57,145 bases of DNA from Nocardia cyriacigeorgica (GTDB taxonomy: Bacteria > Actinomycetota > Actinomycetes > Mycobacteriales > Mycobacteriaceae): the NCBI RefSeq assembly GCF_010858045.1, contig NZ_JAAGVC010000009.1, positions 142,655 through 199,799 on the forward strand. The letters are read 5' to 3'. The notes below the pieces were generated by a model. The model was not told the DNA's origin. It did not search any database and saw only the letters and a list, made by a program, of their open reading frames with translations. Positions 27,592-35,048 of the stretch are shown here, piece by piece (position 1 is the first letter of the stretch; every line of letters starts with the position of its first letter). The translations under genes and the position numbers were made by a program.

Positions 27592-28245
27592 TCAGACCGC
27601 CGCGGTCGGGTCCTTGGTCACCAGCACATAGGCCTGATCGAACCGCTCATCCGGTTGCGGTTCGCGCACCATCCGCGTCACCGGCGCGAAACCGGCCGCC
27701 ACCAGAAGCTCGAGCAGATGCTCCGGTGACCAGCGGTAGGCCTCGGTGACCTTGTGGTCGAACGCGGTGATCGGTTCGGGCGGGTCGGTCGCCTGGAAAG
27801 CCAGCAGCGCATAGCCCCCATCGGCCAGCGCCCGGTGGAAGCCGGCGAGCACCTCGGGCACCCGCCGCGGCGGCAGATGGATGATCGAGTACCAGGCGAG
27901 CAGGCCGGCCAGCGAGCCGTCCGGAATCCCGAGCCGCTCCATGGTGCCGACCTCGAAGCGCAGACCGGGATAGGCCTGTTCGGCCAGCGCGATCATCTCC
28001 GGCGAGAGGTCCATGCCGAACACCTCGAGACCGAGCTCGCTCAGATGCGCGGTCAACCGGCCCGGCCCGCAGCCGATATCGGCCACTGGGCCGGATCCGT
28101 TGTCGCGCACCAGTTCCGCGAAGATGCCGAGCATGGCCCGCTCGAAGGGGTTGCGCTCCAGGTGGCCTGCGACGAGGTCGGCGTAGAGCCCGGCCACGCC
28201 GTCGTAGGCGGTGCGCGTCGTTGCGATGTCGGCGGGTTCGTTCAT
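27592..28245 (-). CDS. Class I SAM-dependent methyltransferase
   Basis: A 217-residue Rossmann-fold methyltransferase. The SAM-binding motif ADIGCGPGRLT, the acidic end of beta-2 (VFGMDLSPEM) and motif LLAWYSIIHLPP are clear. The substrate is unknown; small proteins of this shape methylate diverse metabolites. The ATG at 28245 is chosen as the first start that precedes the conserved N-terminal helix (TRTAYDGVAGLYAD). It follows the GT87 gene on the same strand with a gap of 17 bp, so co-transcription is likely. Confidence 0.88.
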   Translation of the reverse strand: MNEPADIATTRTAYDGVAGLYADLVAGHLERNPFERAMLGIFAELVRDNGSGPVADIGCGPGRLTAHLSELGLEVFGMDLSPEMIALAEQAYPGLRFEVGTMERLGIPDGSLAGLLAWYSIIHLPPRRVPEVLAGFHRALADGGYALLAFQATDPPEPITAFDHKVTEAYRWSPEHLLELLVAAGFAPVTRMVREPQPDERFDQAYVLVTKDPTAAV

Positions 28246-28262
28246 CGCACCATTGTCGACCC

Positions 28263-29654
28263 TCAGCCCACGGGCAGCAGTTCGCCGGAGTCGCGCCGCG
28301 GAGCCGGTGGGACGGCGGATCTTTCGACACGCGGGGCCGCTCGCACGAAGACGAAGAACAGCACGAGCAGCAGCCCGGCCCTGCCCCACACCCCGAATTG
28401 CACGATGGCCTCGGTCAGTTCGACCGAATTGCCGGTGCCGAGGGCGTAGAAGTACCGGAATACGCCGACGCCGATGGCTGCATCCGCCACCAGATAGGCG
28501 ACGACCAACGTCCACGGCACACGCAGCAGCACCAGGAAAGGAATGATCCACAGCGTGTACTGCGGGGAATGCACCTTGTGGAACAGCAGGAATCCACACA
28601 GCATCGCCCCGCTCACGCCCACCCACGGGAACACACCCGTGGTGCTGAACCGCCGCCACCCCAGCCACATCGCCAGCACGAACGACAGCAGGATCAGCGC
28701 GGGCGAGGCGCCGGAGACCACCTGCTGGAAATTCTGCTCGTCCACTGCCTCCGGCCCGAACAGTGGCCGCAGGCCCCAATACCAGATCGAATTGGTCGTG
28801 ATATCGGCCTGGCGCAATTGCTGGAAAGTGAACGAGGCCCGCCAGCCCTCGTACCCGGCCAGTGCGAACGGCAGATTGACCAAGACCACGGTGGCCAGCG
28901 CCGCCGCACCGGTCAGCAGCGCGCCACGCACGTCGAAACGCCGATCGCGCAGGCCGGCGCCCGCGGCATCGGCCCCGCCGGTGAGCACATACGCCAGCAA
29001 CGGCAGGACGAAGATCCCCGGATACAACTTGAGGCAGAAGCCGATCCCGAGCAGAACGGCCGCAAGCACCGCCCTGGTCCGCAGTGAACAGCGCGGCAGC
29101 ATCGTCATGACGTAGATCGCCGCGACCGCCGCGCACACCACCGGCAGTTCCCAATTGTGGAAGGCGTAGAGCACCAGCGGGGGCCCCGCCGCCCACAACA
29201 GCGCGGGCCAGCCGGCCATCCGGCCCAGCAACCAGGCGGTGAGCAGCGCGAAGGGCGCCAGCAGCAACGCCGAATGCAGCAGGAACATCGCGTCGTTGTC
29301 GGCGCGCAGCGCGCCGACCCACATCAGCAGCCCGCTGAGCACCGGATATTCGACCGCCCCGCCGACCAGCGCGCCGTCACCGGTGATGCCGCCATGGATA
29401 TAAGGAAAGACGTGTTGATCGATATCGCGGCCCAGCCACAGGAACTGGATATCGGAATAACAGACGCGCGAATCCTTGAACAGATCGAATGCCACCGAAC
29501 GCCCGTCCTGGCGGAACGGCGCCCCAGCGCAGCGCGCCTTGTTCCAGAACGCGGCCAGCAACGTCAGCCCGCACAGCAGCACCGCGACGGTCGCCGCCCC
29601 CACCCGTGGCAGGCGACCGGCGACCAGCTCGCCTGCTGCGGGTCCGTTCGGCAT
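28263..29654 (-). CDS. GT87-family membrane glycosyltransferase
   Basis: A protein of about 463 residues with around 10-12 membrane helices and a periplasmic loop rich in acidic residues after the first helix (SDIQFLWLGRDID), as in polyprenol-phosphate-dependent mannosyltransferases of the GT87/DUF2029 group. It probably adds a sugar to an envelope glycolipid or polysaccharide. The ATG at 29654 is preferred, but a TTG at 29696 in the same frame is possible. It is divergent from rpsF, the same neighbourhood as the Rv0051-type gene in mycobacteria. Confidence 0.82.
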   Translation of the reverse strand: MPNGPAAGELVAGRLPRVGAATVAVLLCGLTLLAAFWNKARCAGAPFRQDGRSVAFDLFKDSRVCYSDIQFLWLGRDIDQHVFPYIHGGITGDGALVGGAVEYPVLSGLLMWVGALRADNDAMFLLHSALLLAPFALLTAWLLGRMAGWPALLWAAGPPLVLYAFHNWELPVVCAAVAAIYVMTMLPRCSLRTRAVLAAVLLGIGFCLKLYPGIFVLPLLAYVLTGGADAAGAGLRDRRFDVRGALLTGAAALATVVLVNLPFALAGYEGWRASFTFQQLRQADITTNSIWYWGLRPLFGPEAVDEQNFQQVVSGASPALILLSFVLAMWLGWRRFSTTGVFPWVGVSGAMLCGFLLFHKVHSPQYTLWIIPFLVLLRVPWTLVVAYLVADAAIGVGVFRYFYALGTGNSVELTEAIVQFGVWGRAGLLLVLFFVFVRAAPRVERSAVPPAPRRDSGELLPVG

Positions 29655-29793
29655 ACCGATCAGCGTAGTGGCGGGGGGATCGATTTCGCCGGTCAATACC
29701 TGGTCAGGTAACCTTGCCGGGTTGCTGACGCGACGACCCTCCTGCCACGGACCGTCCGTGGCCGTTTCCTAGTCCACAGGAGGTGATTGGTCC

Positions 29794-30081
29794 GTGCGTC
29801 ATTATGAAGTAATGGTCATCCTCGACCCGAGCCTGGACGAGCGCACCGTTGGTCCGAACCTGGAGAACATGCTCAGCGTGGTTCGCACCGATGGCGGCAA
29901 GATCGACAAGGTCGACATCTGGGGCCGCCGCCGGCTCGCCTACGAGATCCGCAAGCAGGCCGAGGGCATCTACGCCGTCATCGACCTGACCGCCGAGCCC
30001 GCCACCGTGAGCGAGCTCGACCGCCAGCTGGGTCTCAACGAGTCGGTGCTGCGCACCAAGGTCCTGCGCCACGACAAGTAG
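29794..30081 (+). CDS. rpsF: 30S ribosomal protein S6
   Basis: A 95-residue protein matching bacterial S6 throughout ([17 protein letters not shown] start, [20 protein letters not shown] core). S6 binds 16S rRNA in the platform as a heterodimer with S18. It starts at GTG with a near-perfect Shine-Dalgarno (AGGAGGTGA) upstream. It is first in the rpsF-ssb-rpsR-rplI run. Confidence 0.98.
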   Translation: MRHYEVMVILDPSLDERTVGPNLENMLSVVRTDGGKIDKVDIWGRRRLAYEIRKQAEGIYAVIDLTAEPATVSELDRQLGLNESVLRTKVLRHDK

Positions 30082-30186
30082 TTCTTTCGGTCCTCGTTTG
30101 ACCCGTGTTTGGTCGGTGCCTGTCTCTAGGCTCTAGCACGACAAGCGAGTGCACCCGGGAACTGCACACCGAGCAGGAGGAACCTC

Positions 30187-30744
30187 ATGGCAGCAGGCGA
30201 CACGGTCATCACCGTCATCGGAAATCTGACGGCCGACCCCGAGCTTCGATTCACGCCCGCGGGCGCCGCGGTGGCGAACTTCACCGTCGCCTCCACGCCC
30301 CGCGTGTTCGACCGTAATACCAATGAATGGAAAGACGGCGAAGCGCTGTTTCTGCGCTGCAACATCTGGCGCGAGGCCGCGGAGAATGTCGCCGAGAGCC
30401 TGACCAGGGGTTCTCGTGTGATCGTGAGCGGACGGCTCAAGCAGCGCTCCTACGAAACCCGCGAGGGTGAGAAGCGCACGGTAGTCGAGCTCGAGGTCGA
30501 CGAGGTCGGTCCCTCGCTGCGTTACGCCACCGCGAAGGTCAACAAGACCAGCCGCGGCGGCGGGGGTGGCGGCGGATTCGGTTCCGGCGGCTCCGGTGGT
30601 TCCGGCGGCGGTGGTGGCAACTACCAGCAGGCCAACAGTGGTGGGCGTTCCGGTGGCCAGGGTGCCGCCGACGACCCGTGGGGCAGCGCGCCCGCGGCAG
30701 GCTCCTTCGGGGGCGGCCGCATGGATGACGAACCGCCGTTCTGA
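30187..30744 (+). CDS. ssb: Single-stranded DNA-binding protein
   Basis: A 185-residue SSB. The OB-fold occupies residues 1-115 ([21 protein letters not shown], then [13 protein letters not shown] core), followed by a Gly/Ser-rich linker and the acidic tip DDEPPF that recruits repair and replication proteins. It acts as a tetramer on ssDNA. AGGAGGAA precedes the ATG. It lies between rpsF and rpsR, as in most bacteria, and so is expressed with ribosomal genes. Confidence 0.98.
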   Translation: MAAGDTVITVIGNLTADPELRFTPAGAAVANFTVASTPRVFDRNTNEWKDGEALFLRCNIWREAAENVAESLTRGSRVIVSGRLKQRSYETREGEKRTVVELEVDEVGPSLRYATAKVNKTSRGGGGGGGFGSGGSGGSGGGGGNYQQANSGGRSGGQGAADDPWGSAPAAGSFGGGRMDDEPPF

Positions 30745-30800
30745 CAACGGCTCATATCGGCCCGCGACGGTGGGCCACCAAGATTACGGAGTAGAAGACC

Positions 30801-31052
30801 ATGCCTAAAGCGCCCGCGCGCGAAAAGGTGCTCAAGAAGAAGGCTTGCACTTTCTGCAAGGAGAGCAAGACCGGACTCGTCAACATCGACTACAAGGACA
30901 CGGCGCTGCTGCGCAAGTACGTCAGCGATCGCGGCAAGATCCGTGCCCGCCGGGTCACCGGCAACTGCGTGCAGCACCAGCGCGACATCGCGGTTGCCGT
31001 CAAGAACTCGCGTGAGGTGGCGCTGCTGCCTTACGTGTCGACGGCTCGCTGA
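30801..31052 (+). CDS. rpsR: 30S ribosomal protein S18, zinc-ribbon (C+) form
   Basis: An 83-residue S18 ([18 protein letters not shown] and [13 protein letters not shown] are diagnostic). It keeps CTFC near residues 16-19 and a later Cys/His pair, so it is the zinc-binding form; many actinobacteria also carry a Zur-controlled cysteine-free paralogue, not seen here. It partners S6. Confidence 0.97.
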   Translation: MPKAPAREKVLKKKACTFCKESKTGLVNIDYKDTALLRKYVSDRGKIRARRVTGNCVQHQRDIAVAVKNSREVALLPYVSTAR

Positions 31053-31069
31053 GCAAGGGAGGCACGCAA

Positions 31070-31528
31070 ATGAAGCTCATTCTGACCGCTGATGTGGACA
31101 ACCTCGGTGCCCCCGGCGACACGGTCGAGGTCAAGGACGGCTACGGGCGCAACTACCTGCTCCCGCGCGGCCTTGCCATCGTCGCCAGCCGTGGCGCCCA
31201 GAAGCAGGTCGAGGGCATTCGCCGGGCGCAGGATGCCCGTCGCGTGCGCGACCTGGACCACGCCAACGAGCTGAAGCAGGCCATCGAGGGCCTGGAGTCG
31301 GTCTCGCTGAGCGTGAAGACCGCGGGCACCGGCAAGCTGTTCGGTTCGGTCACCCAGGCCGACGTCGCCGCCGCGGTGAAGTCGGCCGGCGGACCGGTGC
31401 TGGACAAGCGCAGCATCGACCTGCCGAAGTCGCACATCAAGTCGACCGGTAAGCACAAGATCTCGGTGCACCTGCACCCGGATGTGGTTGCCACGTTCGA
31501 CCTGGACGTCGTCGCAGCCGAGAGCTGA
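31070..31528 (+). CDS. rplI: 50S ribosomal protein L9
   Basis: A 152-residue L9. The N-terminal RNA-binding domain ([29 protein letters not shown]) is joined by a long helix to a C-terminal domain ([22 protein letters not shown]). It starts 17 bp after rpsR and is followed by a strong terminator, so it ends this operon. Confidence 0.98.
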   Translation: MKLILTADVDNLGAPGDTVEVKDGYGRNYLLPRGLAIVASRGAQKQVEGIRRAQDARRVRDLDHANELKQAIEGLESVSLSVKTAGTGKLFGSVTQADVAAAVKSAGGPVLDKRSIDLPKSHIKSTGKHKISVHLHPDVVATFDLDVVAAES

Positions 31529-31559
31529 GTTCACGGCCGAGCGCCGGAATACATCGAGT

Positions 31560-31598
31560 CGAAGGCCACGCCCGTGTTCCGCACGGGGGTGGCCTTCG
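31560..31598 (+). terminator. Rho-independent terminator after rplI
   Basis: CGAAGGCCAC-G-CCCGTG at 31560-31576 pairs with CACGGG-G-GTGGCCTTCG at 31582-31598, a 16-bp stem with one mismatch and a 5-nt loop. The downstream sequence is only moderately T-rich. Confidence 0.8.
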
Positions 31599-31692
31599 GC
31601 TGTGCACTGTTTGTTCAGCGGGCTATACCCGTGTGGGTAACCGGGAATTAGCTCTGTCTTCTGCCGGTTGCCGGGCGACCGTGGCGTGGGTT

Positions 31693-31710
31693 CGTGCTGT
31701 GCACAGCACG
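31693..31710. repeat. 18-bp perfect palindrome
   Basis: CGTGCTGTGCACAGCACG is its own reverse complement with no spacer. It lies 6 bp before the first near-match DnaA box and may bind a dimeric regulator; it matches no operator I know. Confidence 0.7.
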
Positions 31711-31715
31711 GCAAG

Positions 31716-31978
31716 TTATCCCCAGATGTGCATGTTGTGGATCATTGGAGAAACCAACCGCTCGTAATGTGATTCACCTCATAGCTTGTCCATCGTCTGT
31801 TAACTCAACACGCCCGGCTGTTCAACTCCACCGACACGCCGAGACTTTATTTATCCACACATGCACACCTGTGGAAATACGTACCTATCTGCGTGTTTGT
31901 GGTCGATGACCAGGGTTTTCCCCAAGTAGTGCACAGGAGGTGCACACCGTTGGGTAAACAGTCCACAGGTTATCCACA
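31716..31978. promoter_or_regulatory. DnaA-box cluster upstream of dnaB
   Basis: Two perfect boxes TTATCCACA occur on the plus strand at 31851-31859 and 31970-31978. One-mismatch boxes are TTATCCCCA at 31716-31724 (plus) and TGATCCACA at 31736-31744 (read on the minus strand). Weaker two-mismatch candidates lie near 31870 and 31916. The strands are mixed and the background is AT-rich, unlike the flanks. Confidence 0.65.
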
Positions 31979-32220
31979 GATGTGTGCACAGCCGGGTTTG
32001 GTATGTGCATGCGCGGTCGCCTAGGTTCGTCGCATCGCCGTGCGCGAGCCTCTGAGCGGTCACGATCCGGTGGATGCCGGAGCGGTAACTGAACTCGCGA
32101 CCGGGGGTGGGCAACGGTGCTGGTCATGCCTGTCCGACACGCCGAATCTGTCGTACCCCGGGGGTAGAACCAGTCGTCAATAGGGTGAGCCCTATCGGGT
32201 AGAGAGGACGGTCGAGTCAG

Positions 32221-33603
32221 GTGGCAGTCGTCGATGACCGTGGGCATACCGATTACCCGCCGGAACCGCCCGGCGAGGATTTCGGGCGCCAGCCACCGCA
32301 CGATATGGCGGCCGAGCAGTCCGTTCTCGGCGGCATGCTGCTCAGCAAGGACGCCATCGCCGACGTGGTCGAGGCCCTGCGCCCCGGCGATTTCTACCGT
32401 CCCGCCCATCAGGCGATCTACGACACCATCCTCGACCTGTACGGCCGCGGCGAACCCGCCGACCCCGTCACTGTCGCCGCCGGCCTGGATCGCCGGGGCG
32501 AACTCAAACGCATCGGCGGCGCCCCCTATCTGGTCACCCTCACCCAGACCGTCCCCACCGCCGCCAACGCCGGCTACTACGCCGAGATCGTCGCTGAGAA
32601 GGCCATTCTGCGCCGCCTCGTCGAAGCGGGCACCCGCATCGTCCAGTACGGCTACGCGGGTGCCGACGGCCAGGACATCGCCGAGGTCGTCGACCGCGCC
32701 CAGGCCGAGGTCTACGAGGTCACCGAACGCCGCACCACCGAAGACTTCCTCCCGCTCGAGGAACTGCTCCAGCCCACGATGGACGAAATCGACTCCATCG
32801 CCAGCCGCGGCGGCATCTCCCTCGGCGTCCCCACCGGCTTCACCGAACTCGACGAGATCACCAACGGACTGCACCCCGGCCAGATGATCATCGTCGCCGC
32901 CAGGCCCGGCGTGGGCAAATCCACCCTTGGTATGGATTTCATGCGGAGTTGTTCGATCAAGCACGGTTTGGCGAGCGTTATCTTCTCGCTGGAGATGAGC
33001 CGGACCGAGATCGTGATGCGTCTGCTGTCGGCGGAGGCGAAGATCAAGCTCGGGGATATGCGGTCCGGGCGGATGAGTGATGACGACTGGACGAAGCTGG
33101 CGCGGCGGATGAGTGAGATCAGTGAGGCGCCGCTGTTCGTCGACGATTCACCGAACCTGACGATGATGGAGATCCGGGCCAAGGCGCGCCGGCTCAAACA
33201 GCGCCACGATCTGAAGCTCGTCGTGGTCGACTACCTGCAGCTGATGACCTCCGGCAAGAAGGTCGAATCCCGTCAGCAGGAAGTCTCGGATTTCTCCCGA
33301 AACCTGAAACTGCTCGCCAAGGAACTCGAAGTCCCGGTGGTCGCCATCAGCCAGCTGAACCGTGGCCCCGAACAGCGAACCGACAAGCGCCCCATGGTCT
33401 CCGACCTGCGCGAATCGGGCTCTCTGGAACAGGATGCCGATATGGTCATCCTGCTGCACCGGCCCGACGCCTTCGAACGCGACGACCCGCGCGGTGGCGA
33501 GGCCGACCTGATCCTCGGTAAGCACCGAAACGGGCCGACGGCCACGATCACGGTCGCGCACCAGCTGCATTTGAGCCGATTCGTGGATATGGCGCGGGGC
33601 TGA
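32221..33603 (+). CDS. dnaB: Replicative DNA helicase DnaB
   Basis: A 460-residue hexameric helicase that unwinds the replication fork. The N-terminal helical domain (about 25-130) and RecA-like domain are complete: Walker A is in ARPGVGKST, later motifs include VVDYLQLM, AISQLNRGPEQR and GSLEQDAD. There is no intein, although DnaB P-loops are known intein sites and several mycobacterial DnaBs carry one. Codon choice switches to G-ending codons from about the P-loop (32940) to about 33185 and then back to C-ending codons. It starts at GTG. Confidence 0.98.
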   Translation: MAVVDDRGHTDYPPEPPGEDFGRQPPHDMAAEQSVLGGMLLSKDAIADVVEALRPGDFYRPAHQAIYDTILDLYGRGEPADPVTVAAGLDRRGELKRIGGAPYLVTLTQTVPTAANAGYYAEIVAEKAILRRLVEAGTRIVQYGYAGADGQDIAEVVDRAQAEVYEVTERRTTEDFLPLEELLQPTMDEIDSIASRGGISLGVPTGFTELDEITNGLHPGQMIIVAARPGVGKSTLGMDFMRSCSIKHGLASVIFSLEMSRTEIVMRLLSAEAKIKLGDMRSGRMSDDDWTKLARRMSEISEAPLFVDDSPNLTMMEIRAKARRLKQRHDLKLVVVDYLQLMTSGKKVESRQQEVSDFSRNLKLLAKELEVPVVAISQLNRGPEQRTDKRPMVSDLRESGSLEQDADMVILLHRPDAFERDDPRGGEADLILGKHRNGPTATITVAHQLHLSRFVDMARG

Positions 33604-33609
33604 GTTCGG

Positions 33610-34185
33610 CTAGGGCAGCTCTGCGGCTCGTTCGGCGAAGGCGGCGAGGGATTCCCTGAGATCGACCATGGCGTCGTCGGTGCCCGCGGAATCGCCGAGG
33701 AACAAGCGGACGAGCTGGGGCATGGCGATCGGCCAGGCGCCGAGACCGACGAGGGTGAGCAGGGCGCGGCCGATCTCCTGTTCCGGCAGGCCGGTCCGCT
33801 CGACGAGGGCGGCTTTCACCTGGGCGTACCAGTCACGACGGTGCACATTGCTGTCGACGAGGGTGTCGCCGTAGTACAGGGCCTCGAACATCAGCAGGCG
33901 CAGCAGCGACGGGTCGGCGCGGTGGTAGTCGAATACGCGCCGGACCAGTTCGGCGGCGGAGCTCTCGCCGGGTTTGACGGTATCGGCAAGTCCGAGCATG
34001 GCATTGGCGAGGACGGCGCTGAACAGGGCCTCCTTATTGCCGAAGTGGCCGTAGATGCGTTCCTTGTTGCAGCCGGCGTTCGCCGCGATCCGGTCCACCC
34101 GTGCCCCGGCGATGCCGTGCTCGGCGAACTCGGCCCTGGCCGCCTCGAGCAGTAGCTGTTTGGTTCTAGCGGAATCTCGTCGCAT
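33610..34185 (-). CDS. TetR-family transcriptional repressor
   Basis: A 191-residue TetR regulator. The N-terminal helix-turn-helix (AEHGIAGARVDRIAANAGCNKERIYGHFGNKEALF region, residues 18-52) is typical and the rest is a helical ligand domain. The ligand is unknown. It diverges from the NTF2-like gene, and two matched inverted repeats lie in the shared promoter. Its 3' end is convergent with dnaB, 6 bp apart. Confidence 0.9.
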   Translation of the reverse strand: MRRDSARTKQLLLEAARAEFAEHGIAGARVDRIAANAGCNKERIYGHFGNKEALFSAVLANAMLGLADTVKPGESSAAELVRRVFDYHRADPSLLRLLMFEALYYGDTLVDSNVHRRDWYAQVKAALVERTGLPEQEIGRALLTLVGLGAWPIAMPQLVRLFLGDSAGTDDAMVDLRESLAAFAERAAELP

Positions 34186-34272
34186 GTGCGTTCGGTGAGG
34201 GCGCCCGTGACGGCGTCCTCCCGGCCCTTCCTGATCCGTCGCCCCGGCTGTTCACGGTAGCCCAACCTAGCA

Positions 34273-34332
34273 TCCAACTGGTTGGTTGGACACTTGCGAG
34301 CTGCCGTGTCAGAATCCAACCACCTAGTTGGT
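34273..34332. promoter_or_regulatory. Two candidate TetR operators
   Basis: Site 1 is TCCAAC-TGGTTG-GTTGGA at 34273-34290. Site 2 is CCAAC-CACCTA-GTTGG at 34316-34331. Both have 6-nt spacers and the same half-site, and their centres are 42 bp apart, about four helical turns. They lie between the divergent tetR and NTF2-like genes. Confidence 0.65.
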
Positions 34333-34457
34333 AGCCAGGCTCGCGCCGACGACGTCGCGGTGCTGAGCACCGGCCAGGCGATCCGAGCGCGCCACGGCCG
34401 GCTGTGCCGCACTTGCTCTCTGACGCCCTTTCCGATCCAACGACAAGGAGAAACATC

Positions 34458-34868
34458 ATGTCCGGCAACACCAGCTCCACCATCGAGGTCGTCGACGAGT
34501 TCTTCCGCAATTTCGGCTCCGGCGATATGAGCGCACTGCTCGACCAGTTCGCCGACAAGGTCGATTTCCGGGTGAACGGCGCCGCGCATGTGCCGTGGGC
34601 GGGTGAGCGTTCCACCCGGGCCGAAATCGAGGAATTCTTCGGCATCTTTCCGAAGGTGCTGACGGCCCCGGAATCGTTCGAGATCACCGGCAAATTCGCG
34701 CAGGGCGAGGACGCGGTTGTCTTCGCCACCTGCGTCTTCGGTGTCAAGGCCACCGGCAAGACGTTCACCAATGCCTACGCACTGCATTTCACCGTCACCG
34801 ACGGCAAGATCAGCCGCTACCACATGTACGAGGACAGCTATGCGATCGCCGAGGCTTTCATCGTCTGA
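34458..34868 (+). CDS. NTF2-like/SnoaL-type small protein
   Basis: A 136-residue protein of the NTF2-like (SnoaL/polyketide-cyclase) alpha+beta fold. VVDEFFRNFGSGDMSALLDQFADKVDF at the start and FTVTDGKISRYHMYEDSYAIAEAF at the end are characteristic of the family. It may be an isomerase, cyclase or ligand-binding protein; the sequence does not decide. AAGGAG precedes the ATG at 34458. Divergent from, and probably repressed by, the TetR regulator. Confidence 0.82.
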   Translation: MSGNTSSTIEVVDEFFRNFGSGDMSALLDQFADKVDFRVNGAAHVPWAGERSTRAEIEEFFGIFPKVLTAPESFEITGKFAQGEDAVVFATCVFGVKATGKTFTNAYALHFTVTDGKISRYHMYEDSYAIAEAFIV

Positions 34869-35048
34869 AGCAGCGGGCCAGAGCCATTTTCCGGGATCGG
34901 CCGGATGCGGTCGCAACATCGATCACAGGACACGACTGACATCCGACCAGTAACACTCTTCCCACCTCCCACGACCTCATACGTGACACATGGCCCGTCG
35001 GGGGGCCTGTCCTTCCACTTGTCGGTTACAGGAATCTGGGGTTCGGAC

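Larger units (their letters stand above)
31529..32220. other. 692-bp rplI-dnaB intergenic region, AT-rich, replication-type motifs
   Basis: No gene is supported here. After the rplI terminator the sequence becomes noticeably AT-rich and holds two perfect DnaA boxes plus near-matches, an 18-bp palindrome, and five copies of the hexamer GTGCAC between 31602 and 31989. The last 200 bp before dnaB return to normal GC and should contain its promoter; GAGAGGACG near 32203-32211 is a weak Shine-Dalgarno. Confidence 0.7.

Noticed and set aside
31529..32220. This region as the chromosomal origin oriC
   Set aside because: Nocardia-type origins lie between dnaA and dnaN, neither of which is here, and only two perfect DnaA boxes are present.
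32900..32935. Intein in DnaB
   Set aside because: The P-loop is continuous (ARPGVGKST) and the protein has the normal intein-free length of 460 residues.
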